Shown here in pieces: positions 1 through 9,437 of a DNA stretch of 64,000 bases. The stretch spans positions 1 to 64,000 of the forward strand of contig JAFZDY010000011.1 of assembly GCA_017560945.1 (NCBI GenBank), in the 5' to 3' direction. Position 1 is the stretch's first letter. The number at the start of each line of letters is the position of its first letter. The translations under genes were made by a program, and so were the position numbers. The stretch is from Bacteroidaceae bacterium. GTDB taxonomy: Bacteria > Bacteroidota > Bacteroidia > Bacteroidales > Bacteroidaceae. The notes beneath the pieces are model-generated. The model did no database searches, was not told the DNA's origin, and was given only the letters and a program-made list of their open reading frames with translations.

Positions 1-1
1 A

Positions 2-733
2 GGTGGCTTGAAGGTGCATACCTTGATGAAATATCATGTGGGAGTGCCAATGGTAGTACAACTTACATCCGCCGCAAAACACGACCATTATCTGCTTAAG
101 GAGGTGCATCTGCCAAAAGATTCCACTCTGGCAATAGACAGAGCCTATATTGATATAGCACAGTTTCAAAGGCTTACAGACGAGGGAGTGTGCTATGTGA
201 CCAAAATGAAGAAAAATCTCAAGTATGAGGTGCTTGATTCTATTACCTATGTCAATCCAGAGGGTTTGGTAACTCACATTGATCAAAAACTGAGATTCAC
301 CAGAGGGGATTTAATCCATGAGGCCAGAAGGGTTGAACTCTTTAGCGAAAACAAGAAACCTGTTGTGTTGCTTACCAACAATTTTGACTTTTCTGTAGAT
401 GAGGTTTCTGAGATATACCGTCTTCGTTGGGCTATAGAGTCGCTGTACAAGCAACTCAAACAGAATTTTCCCCTGCATTTCTTCTATGGAGACAGCGTTA
501 ATGCCATACAAATACAAACATAGGTGGTATTAATAGCCAATTTGCTAATCACCGTCATCTCAAGAAGCATCAAGAGGAAGTGTGCCTTCTCTCAAGTGGT
601 CGCCATGGCGCGTCTGACACTTATGTATTATATAGACTTCATAGCATTTATGGAGAATCCAGACAAAACATGGTCAAACATACAAGCCAAAGAAGCACTT
701 AAGGCACCACCTGAGCCAACTCTTTTTGATTAA
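2..733 (+). pseudogene. IS4-family transposase, 5' truncated by window edge and interrupted by an amber codon
   Basis: The reading frame is open to the left window edge, so the N-terminus lies outside. The visible part is the C-terminal half of a DDE transposase. It carries the second catalytic Asp region (AIDRAY) and a perfect IS4 signature Y-(2)-R-(3)-E-(6)-K at 416-460. At 521-523 a TAG interrupts the frame (..IQIQT*VVLIANLL..). The same frame then continues without a shift to a TAA at 731-733, giving 69 more residues typical of the transposase tail. The simplest reading is a single TGG to TAG change, leaving an inactive copy. The sequence at about 791-808 (TTTACCGGACAGCAATAG) could be the right terminal inverted repeat, but the left end is not visible so this is a guess. 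Confidence 0.85.
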
Positions 734-842
734 TGGGGCTTACTTTTGGAAACTGTATGCTTCGGGCAGGGATTTTATTATATTAAAAGTTTTACCGGAC
801 AGCAATAGTATAAAATATAATCCTTTATTGAGTGTGAGATTA

Positions 843-882
843 AAAAAGCGGCTTGCGTTAAGAATGACGCAAGCCGCTTTTC
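843..882. terminator. Bidirectional intrinsic terminator
   Basis: A perfect 11-bp stem (GCGGCTTGCGT at 848-858, complement at 867-877) is flanked by A4 on the left and T4 on the right. It can therefore terminate transcripts from both directions. It lies 13 bp beyond the stop of the minus-strand FKBP gene, which is probably its main user. Confidence 0.85.
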
Positions 883-894
883 GATATTTTATGG

Positions 895-1497
895 TTATTT
901 CCACTCCGGAAGTACCGTGCCGGTAGGATAAACTCCGGCAAGATTTATCCAGTACTTTAGGACTGAATAGCCGGGTATGTTACCACTGCTGGTGGTACCA
1001 TACCCTAACTCTGAGGGAATATAGATGGTCCAAGAATCTCCCTCGCGCATATACTGAAGGGCAGTGGTCCAACCTGTGATAAGGCCACTCATGGCAAACT
1101 TGGCTGGTACAGCCAAATGGGGATTGAAATCGCCACGGAAAGACTGGTCTATCAATACATCGTTGATAAGCCACATGCGGTAACTGGCACGAATGCTGTC
1201 GGTATAGATGGGCGATACTGTGCCTGTACCACTCTCTTCGAGATGGCAATAGACATAATCGTTGACATCCTTCACCAACCCCAAATCGTTGGGATTGTCC
1301 TCAGGTTGGGTGTAACTCTTGTAGATATACCACTTACCGTCGGCATTTGTTTCGGCCACGGCAGCAATGGAATCGATGTATCGTTGGTTACGCTCATGCC
1401 AGTTGGCATATTCGTCAACTACCGAAGTCTCGTCACAAGCTGTAAAGAGGCATGTAGAACTCACTGCTGCCCATAGCAGCCACAGGGTTTTCTTCAT
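895..1497 (-). CDS. FKBP-type peptidyl-prolyl cis-trans isomerase, lipoprotein
   Basis: Predicted 200-residue lipoprotein that catalyses proline cis-trans isomerisation in the periplasm or at a membrane face. It begins with a signal peptide ending in the lipobox LFTAC. The C-terminal half has FKBP hallmarks: a GWTTALQYM helix, the strand WTIYIPSELGYG, and a hydrophobic strand before PTGTVLPEWK. I chose the ATG at 1497 because it starts the lysine-rich signal peptide directly (MKKTLWLLW). An in-frame ATG at 1515 overlaps the glyS stop as TAATG, so translational coupling from that site is also possible. The gene follows glycyl-tRNA synthetase in an apparent two-gene operon, an arrangement common in Bacteroides relatives, and ends at the hairpin at 843-882. 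Confidence 0.88.
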   Translation of the reverse strand: MKKTLWLLWAAVSSTCLFTACDETSVVDEYANWHERNQRYIDSIAAVAETNADGKWYIYKSYTQPEDNPNDLGLVKDVNDYVYCHLEESGTGTVSPIYTDSIRASYRMWLINDVLIDQSFRGDFNPHLAVPAKFAMSGLITGWTTALQYMREGDSWTIYIPSELGYGTTSSGNIPGYSVLKYWINLAGVYPTGTVLPEWK

Positions 1498-1514
1498 AAT
1501 TCTTGGTTTATACA

Positions 1515-3056
1515 TTACAACAGTGTCTTCAACAGGCTGGTGATGCTCACCTTGTCAGCGATGATGTTGTTCAAGTCGCTGATAGCAACACGTTCCTGCT
1601 CCATGGTGTCGCGGTTGCGGAGAGTTACGCAGCCGTCTTCCAATGTCTGGTGATCCACAGTGATACAGTAGGGAGTACCGATGGCATCCTGACGACGATA
1701 GCGCTTTCCGATAGAATCCTTCTCGTCGTACTGACAGTTGAAGTGGAACTTCAGGTCGTTGATAATCTCGCGAGCCTTTTCGGGGAGTCCGTCCTTCTTT
1801 ACCAAAGGCAATACAGCCAACTTCACAGGAGCAAGGGCTGCAGGCAACTTCAACACCACGCGTGTCTCGCCATTCTCCAACTTCTCCTCTTGGTATGAAG
1901 CACACATTACACTGAGGAACATACGGTCCACACCAATAGAGGTCTCGATCACATAAGGAACGTAACTTTCGTTCAACTCGGGATCGAAGTACTTGATGCT
2001 CTTACCGCAGTACTTCTCGTGCTGACTGAGGTCGAAGTCTGTACGGCTATGGATACCTTCAACTTCCTTGAAGCCAAAAGGCATGAGGAACTCAATGTCG
2101 GTAGCTGCATTGGCATAGTGAGCCAACTTGTCGTGATCGTGGAAACGGTAGTGGTCGTCACCGAAGCCAAGAGCCTTGTGCCACTTCAGACGAGTCTCCT
2201 TCCACTGCTTGAACCATTCAAGTTCACTGCCAGGACGAACGAAGAACTGCATCTCCATCTGTTCGAACTCACGCATACGGAAAATGAACTGACGGGCTAC
2301 AATCTCGTTACGGAATGCTTTACCAATCTGGGCAATACCGAAGGGAACCTTCATGCGGCCAGTCTTCTGAACATTCATGTAGTTTACGAAGATACCCTGA
2401 GCAGTCTCGGGACGCAAATATACCTTCATAGCTCCGTCGGCAGTAGACCCCATCTCGGTAGAGAACATGAGGTTGAACTGACGAACCTCAGTCCAGTTCT
2501 TGGTGCCGCTGATGGGGCATACAATCTCCTCGTCGAGGATAATCTGACGGAGTTCGTTCAAGTCGTTTTCATTCAAAGCCTTTTGGAAACGCTCGTGCAA
2601 TGCATCGCGCTTGGCTTGGGTCTCCAACACACGACCGTTGGTAGCGCGGAACTGAGCCTCGTCGAAGGCTTCACCGAAACGCTTGGCAGCCTTGGCAACT
2701 TCCTTGTTTACCTTATCGTCGTACTTGGCCAACTGATCTTCGATGAGAACGTCAGCACGGTAACGCTTCTTGCTGTCGCGGTTGTCAATCAAGGGGTCGT
2801 TGAACGCATCCACGTGACCGCTGGCTTTCCAAATGGTGGGGTGCATGAAGATGGCAGAATCGATACCCACGATGTTCTCGTGAAGAAGTACCATACTTTG
2901 CCACCAATATTGTTTGATGTTGTTCTTCAACTCTACACCCATCTGGCCGTAGTCATATACAGCGCCCAATCCGTCGTAAATGTCGCTTGACGGAAATACA
3001 AAACCGTACTCTTTGCAATGTGAGACGATTTTCTTAAAAACATCTTCTTGTGCCAT
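1515..3056 (-). CDS. glyQS: Glycine--tRNA ligase (single-chain, class II)
   Basis: 513-residue cytoplasmic class II aminoacyl-tRNA synthetase that charges tRNA-Gly. The N-terminal stretch YGFVFPSSDIYDGLGAVYDY is the glycine/alpha2-type signature, and EMGSTADGAMKVYLRPETAQG contains the motif-2 region. The C-terminus ends in an HGTP anticodon-binding domain (PVKLAVLPLVKK onward, with TVDHQTLEDGCVTLRNRDT). Length matches the alpha2 homodimeric type used by Bacteroidetes rather than the alpha2beta2 type. The stop codon overlaps the most upstream possible ATG of the FKBP gene, supporting co-transcription. No clear TAnnTTTG element was found on the minus strand upstream. Confidence 0.96.
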   Translation of the reverse strand: MAQEDVFKKIVSHCKEYGFVFPSSDIYDGLGAVYDYGQMGVELKNNIKQYWWQSMVLLHENIVGIDSAIFMHPTIWKASGHVDAFNDPLIDNRDSKKRYRADVLIEDQLAKYDDKVNKEVAKAAKRFGEAFDEAQFRATNGRVLETQAKRDALHERFQKALNENDLNELRQIILDEEIVCPISGTKNWTEVRQFNLMFSTEMGSTADGAMKVYLRPETAQGIFVNYMNVQKTGRMKVPFGIAQIGKAFRNEIVARQFIFRMREFEQMEMQFFVRPGSELEWFKQWKETRLKWHKALGFGDDHYRFHDHDKLAHYANAATDIEFLMPFGFKEVEGIHSRTDFDLSQHEKYCGKSIKYFDPELNESYVPYVIETSIGVDRMFLSVMCASYQEEKLENGETRVVLKLPAALAPVKLAVLPLVKKDGLPEKAREIINDLKFHFNCQYDEKDSIGKRYRRQDAIGTPYCITVDHQTLEDGCVTLRNRDTMEQERVAISDLNNIIADKVSITSLLKTLL

Positions 3057-3233
3057 TGTTTATTCTATATTTATTTATATATCGTTTTGTTTCATGCTCT
3101 CGGTGTCGTTTTTGCCATTCTTATGCCTCGTTTGAACGGTGTTGACACGTCGTTTTAGTTAAATAGTAGTGGTTTTTCACCATTCTTGAACCAAAATTGC
3201 TGCAAAGTAAGTGATTTTTTTGCAAATAATTCG

Positions 3234-3241
3234 TACTTTTG
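3234..3241 (+). promoter_or_regulatory. Bacteroidetes -7 element for the topoisomerase gene
   Basis: TACTTTTG matches TAnnTTTG exactly and is followed by CG, 60 bp upstream of the topoisomerase subunit A start. No -33 TTTG with ideal spacing was identified; a TTTG at 3219-3222 is closer than usual. Confidence 0.55.
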
Positions 3242-3301
3242 CGAGCATACTAATACAGTTTAACTTTTTTAGTGACAAAAAATCATTAACTCGGCCATTT
3301 T

Positions 3302-5986
3302 ATGAGTGACGAAATCGTAGAAAAAGAAAATACGGGCGACAACTTGTCGATGGAGAATGCGAAGGAAGAGCATTCGGATTACAAACCCGCTGATGTGAAA
3401 GACGAGAGTGTGAAGCACCAGTTGACGGGTATGTATCAGAATTGGTTTTTGGATTATGCCTCCTACGTAATCCTGGAGCGTGCCGTACCACATATCAATG
3501 ATGGATTCAAACCGGTGCAACGCCGTATTCTGCATTCGATGAAACGATTGGATGACGGACGCTACAATAAAGTGGCCAACATCGTGGGACACACCATGCA
3601 GTTTCATCCCCATGGTGACGCATCCATTGGTGATGCCTTGGTACAATTGGGACAAAAGGACTTGCTGGTCGATTGTCAAGGAAACTGGGGTAACATACTG
3701 ACAGGAGATTCGGCGGCAGCATCGCGATACATTGAAGCACGCTTGTCGAAGTTTGCGCTGGATGTGGTGTTCAATCCCAAGACTACGGAGTGGAAACTCT
3801 CCTACGATGGACGTAACAAAGAACCCATTACCCTGCCTGTGAAGTTCCCCTTGCTGCTCGCACAGGGTGTGGAGGGTATTGCGGTAGGACTTTCTTCAAA
3901 GATACTGCCTCATAACTTCAATGAATTGTGTGATGCGGCCGTTGCCTATTTGCACGACGAACCTTTCCAACTTTATCCTGACTTCCTGACAGGAGGAAGC
4001 ATTGATGTAGCCAAGTACAACGATGGTGAACGTGGTGGAGTAGTTAAGGTGCGTGCAAAAATCAGCAAGCTTGATAACAAGACCTTGGTGATATCTGAAA
4101 TACCCTATGGTAAGACTACTACGACTTTGATTGAGTCTATCCTGAAAGCAGCAGAGAAGGGTAAGATAAAAATCCGTAAGGTGGATGACAATACATCGGC
4201 ACAGGTTGAGATACAGGTCCACTTGGCACCAGGAGTATCCAGTGACAAGACGTTGGACGCCCTTTACGCCTTTACCGATTGTGAAGTAAGCATATCGCCC
4301 AACTGTTGTGTGATCGATGATAACAAACCACATTTCCTTACCGTCAGTGATGTGCTCCGCAAGTCGGTGGACAATACCATGGCCCTTATACGTAAGGAAC
4401 TTGAAATACGTAAGGGAGAATTGTTGGAGTTGCTTCACTTTGCATCGTTGGAGAAGATATTCATTGAGGAGCGTATCTATAAAGACAAGCAGTTTGAACA
4501 AGCTCCCAATATGGATGCGGCTTGCGAACACATTGACAATCGTTTGACTCCTTACTATCCTCAGTTTATCCGTGAGGTAACCAAGGATGACATCTTGCGC
4601 CTGATGGAGATAAAGATGGCCCGCATCCTACGCTTCAATAAGGATAGAGCCGACGAGGCTATTGCCCGTATGAACGGAGAGGTGGAGGAGATAGACCGTA
4701 AACTGAACAATATGGTGGAGGTGACCAGTGACTGGTACAAGATGCTGAAGGAAAAGTATGGTAAAGATCATCCGCGCTTGACCGAACTGCGTAACTTTGA
4801 TACCATTGAAGCTGCGAAGGTTGCCGAAGCCAATGAAAAACTCTATATCAACCGTGAGGAGGGATTCATAGGGACTTCGCTCAAGAAAGATGAATTTGTA
4901 GACAACTGTTCGGATATCGACGATGTAATATTGTTCTACAAGGATGGTAAATTCAAGATTGTTCGCGTGAGCGAAAAGATGTTTGTCGGTAAGAATGTGA
5001 TGCACGTGGGCATCTTCAAGAAGAACGACAAGCGTACGGTGTACAATGTGGTGTATCGTGATGGTAAGGAGGGATTCCACTATATCAAACGATTTGCCGT
5101 TACGGCGATGACACGTGACCGTGAGTATGATGTCACACAGGGTACGCCTGGGTCGCGTATTGTGTATTTCAGTGCCAATCCCAATGGTGAGGCTGAAATA
5201 ATAAAGGTGACGCTCAAACCCAATCCCCGCATAAAGAAACTTATGTTCGAAAAGGATTTCAGTGAAATCAACATCAAAGGACGTCAGTCACAGGGTAATA
5301 TACTTTCTAAGTTCGATGTACACCGCATCAGTTTGAAGCAACGAGGTGGCTCTACATTGGGCGGACGACAGGTGTGGTTTGACTGGGATGTACAACGACT
5401 CAACTACGATGGAAGGGGACAATACTTGGGTGAATTCCATAGTGATGACTCGATACTGGTGATGTTGCAGGGAGGAGATTACTATCTCAGCAACTTCGAT
5501 GTGAACAACCACTATGAGACGAACATCAGACTGATAGAAAAATATGATCCCTCCAAGGTGTGGACCGTAGCTTTGGTAGATGCGGACAACAACGGATATC
5601 CGTACTTGAAGCGCTTTACGTTGGATGCTACCAACAAGCGTCAGAACTATCTGGGAGAAAACAAAGAGAATCGTGAATTGTTGATGTCGGTACAATACTA
5701 TCCACGTCTGCAGGTGACATTCGGTGGGGGAGACAGTTTTCGTGAGCCATTGGTGGTGGATGCGGAAGAGTTTATCGCTGTGAAGAGTTTCAAGGCAAAG
5801 GGTAAACGTATCACCACTTTTGAGGTATCGGATATCGTAGAGTTGGAACCGACTCGTTATCCAACGGAGGAGGAGTTGGCTCCGTCTGAAGAACCAATCG
5901 ATGAGCCAGTAAATGAAGATCCAGATGCTGGTAAAAGCGAGAGTGACATCTTGGATGAGCTGACTGGACAGATGAAACTATTTTAA
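3302..5986 (+). CDS. parC: DNA gyrase/topoisomerase IV subunit A (ParC-type)
   Basis: 894-residue type IIA topoisomerase A subunit that cuts and religates DNA to relieve supercoils or decatenate chromosomes. The catalytic tyrosine is Tyr143 in AAASRYIEARLS. The quinolone-determining region reads HPHGDASIGDAL (residues 102-112). An acidic N-terminal extension of about 40 residues precedes the winged-helix domain. After the coiled-coil tower, residues about 520-850 form beta-pinwheel-like repeats, and the C-terminus is an acidic tail. The pinwheel lacks a clear canonical GyrA box, so I favour the topoisomerase IV-type subunit. The ParE partner is not in the window. The gene is followed after 8 bp by a DUF3316-like gene. 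Confidence 0.92.
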   Translation: MSDEIVEKENTGDNLSMENAKEEHSDYKPADVKDESVKHQLTGMYQNWFLDYASYVILERAVPHINDGFKPVQRRILHSMKRLDDGRYNKVANIVGHTMQFHPHGDASIGDALVQLGQKDLLVDCQGNWGNILTGDSAAASRYIEARLSKFALDVVFNPKTTEWKLSYDGRNKEPITLPVKFPLLLAQGVEGIAVGLSSKILPHNFNELCDAAVAYLHDEPFQLYPDFLTGGSIDVAKYNDGERGGVVKVRAKISKLDNKTLVISEIPYGKTTTTLIESILKAAEKGKIKIRKVDDNTSAQVEIQVHLAPGVSSDKTLDALYAFTDCEVSISPNCCVIDDNKPHFLTVSDVLRKSVDNTMALIRKELEIRKGELLELLHFASLEKIFIEERIYKDKQFEQAPNMDAACEHIDNRLTPYYPQFIREVTKDDILRLMEIKMARILRFNKDRADEAIARMNGEVEEIDRKLNNMVEVTSDWYKMLKEKYGKDHPRLTELRNFDTIEAAKVAEANEKLYINREEGFIGTSLKKDEFVDNCSDIDDVILFYKDGKFKIVRVSEKMFVGKNVMHVGIFKKNDKRTVYNVVYRDGKEGFHYIKRFAVTAMTRDREYDVTQGTPGSRIVYFSANPNGEAEIIKVTLKPNPRIKKLMFEKDFSEINIKGRQSQGNILSKFDVHRISLKQRGGSTLGGRQVWFDWDVQRLNYDGRGQYLGEFHSDDSILVMLQGGDYYLSNFDVNNHYETNIRLIEKYDPSKVWTVALVDADNNGYPYLKRFTLDATNKRQNYLGENKENRELLMSVQYYPRLQVTFGGGDSFREPLVVDAEEFIAVKSFKAKGKRITTFEVSDIVELEPTRYPTEEELAPSEEPIDEPVNEDPDAGKSESDILDELTGQMKLF

Positions 5987-5994
5987 GTATTGAC

Positions 5995-6804
5995 ATGAAG
6001 AGGCATTTGTTCCTTGTATGGGTGTTGGTTTGCATGACGTTACATCTGTCTGCACAATCAAGGAGTGAGGGTAGGAATTATCCCATCACTCGCTCTACCA
6101 TGTATGGCTTAGGAACAATGAACCTATACGACACTTATCTCTCCCCTGTGGAATATGAAGGTGTTCAGGCAAGAGTATTGCGCGAAAGTAGTCGTACAAT
6201 GCAATGGTGTGATGAGAAAGTGTCTCGTCAGGTGCTTTTTCAAGGGCATGTGGGCATGGCAATGAATCGTGCAGAGACATCCAATGAACTGTCAGGTATG
6301 GTAAATTGGAACTATGCGTTGCATTATAATATCTCCCTGTTTGATGGGAGGCTCCGTCTGCTTGCCGGACCGATGATGCAGGTGCATGGTGGTTTCATCT
6401 ATAATACCCGTAATGGAAATAATCCTGCACAAGCCAAGCTCTACACCAATGTGGCTGCTTCGGGAATGGCACTTTACAATATCAATTGGAAAAGGTGCCC
6501 CATAACCCTGCGTTACCAGGTGGATGTACCTGTTATGGGAGTGATGTTCTCGCCCGAATATGGTCAGTCCTATTACGAGATATTCTCCCTCGGCCATACT
6601 GAGGGTACGGTACACTTTACTTCGTTGCACAATCAACCTACCATGCGTCATTGGTTGACTGCTGATGTGAATTTTAGAAAACTTACTTTGCGTGTAGGTT
6701 ATATGGCAGATATGCAACAAACTTCCGTGGGAGGATTGAAGTCACACGACTATAGTTCTTCTTTCATGGTAGGATTTGTCAAGAATTTAAGAATAATAGA
6801 TTAA
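5995..6804 (+). CDS. DUF3316-like secreted, probably outer-membrane protein
   Basis: 269 residues with a clear signal peptide ending LHLSAQ. The sequence ITRSTMYGLGTMNLYDTYLSPVEYEG followed by alternating hydrophobic/aromatic strands (for example LRLLAGPMMQVHGG, LTLRVGYMADM) suggests a small outer-membrane beta-barrel. This resembles the DUF3316 family of Bacteroidales from memory, not from a search. It starts 8 bp after the topoisomerase gene and precedes an S41 peptidase, so the three are probably co-transcribed. Specific role unknown. Confidence 0.75.
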   Translation: MKRHLFLVWVLVCMTLHLSAQSRSEGRNYPITRSTMYGLGTMNLYDTYLSPVEYEGVQARVLRESSRTMQWCDEKVSRQVLFQGHVGMAMNRAETSNELSGMVNWNYALHYNISLFDGRLRLLAGPMMQVHGGFIYNTRNGNNPAQAKLYTNVAASGMALYNINWKRCPITLRYQVDVPVMGVMFSPEYGQSYYEIFSLGHTEGTVHFTSLHNQPTMRHWLTADVNFRKLTLRVGYMADMQQTSVGGLKSHDYSSSFMVGFVKNLRIID

Positions 6805-6840
6805 GAATTTAAAGTTTAGGATTAAAACATAGTTCCTTTC

Positions 6841-7857
6841 ATGCGTACTATTCTGTATTTTTCATCTTTCATACTCTCTTTGTCACTCCTTGCGACATCG
6901 TGTATCCGTGAAGAGGATATGGACAATACTCCGCAAGGAAACTTCGAGGCATTGTGGCGGATGATGGACGAACGCTATTGTTTCTTTGATTACAAATATG
7001 AGGAATATGGCCTCGATTGGGATGAGGTGTATGAGCGGTATGCTCCCTTGATTACACCCGACATGCCGACAAAGGGCTTGTTCGAGGTACTTGGAAATAT
7101 GTTGGCAGAACTGAGGGATGGACATGTAAATCTGTACAGCGGCTATGATGTAGCACGTTATTGGAAATGGTACGAGGACTATCCTGCTAATTTCAATGAT
7201 AGCATTCAGCGTAACTATTTAGGTTTTGACTATAAGATTGCAGGGGGATTAAGATATACCGTTCTTGATGATAATATTGCGTATGTCTATTATCCCAGTT
7301 TTAGTACGGCAGTAGGCGATGGAAATCTGAGTGATATGTTCAATGAACTGGCCTTTTGTAACGGCTTGATATTGGATGTACGTAACAATGGGGGTGGATT
7401 ACTCACTAATGCAAATAAGTTGGCCGCCCGATTTACTAACGAAGAACTTACAACCGCCTATATGTGTCACAAGACAGGAACTGGGCACAATGACTTCTCC
7501 TCTCCTGAAGCCATCAAGGTGAAACCCTCTGATGGTATTCGTTGGCAAAAGCCCGTGGTGTTGCTTACCAATCGGAGTTCGTACAGTGCAACCAACGATT
7601 TTGTCAATGCTATGCGTCAGTTCCCCCTTGTAACGGTAATGGGGGATTGTACAGGAGGAGGTTCTGGTATGCCTTTTTCTTCAGAGTTGCCCAACGGATG
7701 GGCTGTGCGTTTTTCAGCTTGTCCTGTCTATGGCCCCGGTATGGAACAGTTGGAGTTTGGTATAGAACCAGACATTCGGGTAGATATGACATCTGAAGAT
7801 ATGGCTCGTGGCTTGGACACAATTATAGAGGAGGCACGTAAATACTTGAACCGATAA
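6841..7857 (+). CDS. S41-family (tricorn/CtpA-like) serine peptidase, lipoprotein
   Basis: 338-residue predicted lipoprotein (lipobox LLATSC). The N-terminal helical segment YCFFDYKYEEYGLDWDEVY and LRDGHVNLYSG are typical of Bacteroidetes S41 peptidases. The catalytic core has GLILDVRNNGGG and the nucleophile Ser249 in NRSSYSATNDF, followed by the oxyanion-loop region GDCTGGGSGMP. It should cleave C-terminal ends of polypeptides in the envelope. No obvious PDZ domain lies between the N-terminal helices and the protease core. The gene is 36 bp downstream of the DUF3316-like gene and is the last of this group. Confidence 0.88.
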   Translation: MRTILYFSSFILSLSLLATSCIREEDMDNTPQGNFEALWRMMDERYCFFDYKYEEYGLDWDEVYERYAPLITPDMPTKGLFEVLGNMLAELRDGHVNLYSGYDVARYWKWYEDYPANFNDSIQRNYLGFDYKIAGGLRYTVLDDNIAYVYYPSFSTAVGDGNLSDMFNELAFCNGLILDVRNNGGGLLTNANKLAARFTNEELTTAYMCHKTGTGHNDFSSPEAIKVKPSDGIRWQKPVVLLTNRSSYSATNDFVNAMRQFPLVTVMGDCTGGGSGMPFSSELPNGWAVRFSACPVYGPGMEQLEFGIEPDIRVDMTSEDMARGLDTIIEEARKYLNR

Positions 7858-7951
7858 AAGAGAACGGGGGGAGGATGTGAAAAATGCAGCAAAAAACCAA
7901 TATTTTACTTAAAAAATACAATGGATTGCTGATACTCCTATAAATTATGTG

Positions 7952-7959
7952 TATCTTCG
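7952..7959 (+). promoter_or_regulatory. Possible -7 element upstream of the SurA/OstA/MutL cluster
   Basis: TATCTTCG is one mismatch from TAnnTTTG and lies 45 bp upstream of the first isomerase gene, in the only sizeable gap (146 bp) before that cluster. Confidence 0.35.
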
Positions 7960-8003
7960 CCCCAATTTTTGGATTGAACAATAACCGATTAGAAAAATAA
8001 GAG

Positions 8004-9431
8004 ATGAAGAAACCTTTTGCAGTGTGGGCCGCTATGGCCGTAGGATGCAGCATGTGGGCACAACAACAGGTGGCTGATGCAGTGGTGATGACGGTGGCCG
8101 GAAAGGATGTGACACGAAGCGAGTTTGAATACTCATTCAATAAAAATAACAATGAACAAACGATAGACAAGAAGGCATTGGATGAATATGTGCAATTGTT
8201 TGTCGACTTCAAATTGAAAGTGGCTGAGGCAGAGACTCAGAAACTCGATACCATGACATCATTTATCAACGAATATGCCGGATATCGTCACCAACAGGCG
8301 GAGGAATATCTGGTAGACACAGAGTGGATTGAGCAACAAGCACGTTTGACATATGAGAATACGGCAGCAAGCATTGGTCCTGAGGGATTGGTGATGGCTT
8401 CGCACATCTTGCTTCGTATGCCTCAAAATGCAGATGAGGCTACACAGAAGAAGATAATGAACAGCATGGACTCTATTTACAATGCATTGGTAGCAGGAGC
8501 AGATTTTGCAAAGATGGCTGCCAAGCATTCTCAAGATCCGGGCAGTGCTTCTCGAGGAGGACAGTTGGACTGGTTCTATTACAAGCAAATGCTGACTGAG
8601 TTTTCGGATGTGGCCTTTTCGCTACAGGTCGGTGAATTGTCAAAACCATTCCTCTCACCTGCAGGTGTACATGTGGTGAAGGTGTATGATAAAAAGCAGT
8701 TTGAACCTTACGAATATCATCGTGAAAGTATCTACAAATATTTGGAACAACGTGGTGTGCGGAAAATGGCTGTAGAGGTTAAAATTGACTCGTTGTGCAA
8801 AAAATACGGTAGTAACGTAACACGTGAAGCGGTGATTGCCCGTGAGGAAGAACGACTGGAGAAGGAGTATCCTGAGTTCCGTCTGCTGATGCAGGAGTAT
8901 CACGATGGTCTGCTCTTGTTTGAGGTTAGTAATCGTGAGGTGTGGGAAAAGGCAACACAAGACCAGGAGGGATTGGAAAAATTCTTCAAGCAGAATAAAA
9001 AGAACTATGCATGGGATGTGCCTCGATTCAAGGGTGCGGTGATACATTGTGCTACACCCGAGTTGGCCGCTCAGGTTAAGAAGAAGATGAAGAAGATGCC
9101 CGAAACTCAGTGGCGTAACTATATACAGAAAGAGGTGAATCAAGATAGTTTGAAACTTGCCTATATGCAGGTAGGTCTCTTCAAGCAGGGTGTGAATGGC
9201 CATGTGGACAGTTTGGTGTTCGGACAAGGAACTGCAAAACCAATGGAGAACTATCCCTATGCAGTGACTGTGGGAAAGCTTCAGAAAAAATATCCTGAAA
9301 GTTATAAAGATGTACGTGGCATATTGACAGCAGACTATCAAAAAGAATTGGAGACTCTGTGGATTGAAGGACTGCGTGCTAAGTATCCTGTGACAATCTA
9401 TTGGGAAGAACTTGAAAAGATAAAAAAGTAA
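8004..9431 (+). CDS. Parvulin-type peptidyl-prolyl isomerase (SurA/PpiD-like), periplasmic
   Basis: 475 residues with an N-terminal signal peptide (MKKPFAVWAAMAVGCSMWAQ). Residues about 20-120 form a SurA-N-like helical chaperone region (VTRSEFEYSFNKNN). A parvulin domain occupies about 128-235, with MASHILLRMP, FAKMAAKHSQDPGSASRGGQLDWF and SPAGVHVVKVYDKK. The C-terminal half is helical. The expected role is proline isomerisation and chaperoning of outer-membrane proteins in transit. It is the first of three related genes in a row (next gaps 6 and 24 bp), upstream of an OstA-like gene. Confidence 0.88.
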   Translation: MKKPFAVWAAMAVGCSMWAQQQVADAVVMTVAGKDVTRSEFEYSFNKNNNEQTIDKKALDEYVQLFVDFKLKVAEAETQKLDTMTSFINEYAGYRHQQAEEYLVDTEWIEQQARLTYENTAASIGPEGLVMASHILLRMPQNADEATQKKIMNSMDSIYNALVAGADFAKMAAKHSQDPGSASRGGQLDWFYYKQMLTEFSDVAFSLQVGELSKPFLSPAGVHVVKVYDKKQFEPYEYHRESIYKYLEQRGVRKMAVEVKIDSLCKKYGSNVTREAVIAREEERLEKEYPEFRLLMQEYHDGLLLFEVSNREVWEKATQDQEGLEKFFKQNKKNYAWDVPRFKGAVIHCATPELAAQVKKKMKKMPETQWRNYIQKEVNQDSLKLAYMQVGLFKQGVNGHVDSLVFGQGTAKPMENYPYAVTVGKLQKKYPESYKDVRGILTADYQKELETLWIEGLRAKYPVTIYWEELEKIKK

Positions 9432-9437
9432 TCGACA

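Noticed and set aside
2019-2990. 323-residue open frame on the plus strand
   Set aside because: It is the antisense shadow of the glycyl-tRNA synthetase gene, whose family motifs are clear on the minus strand.
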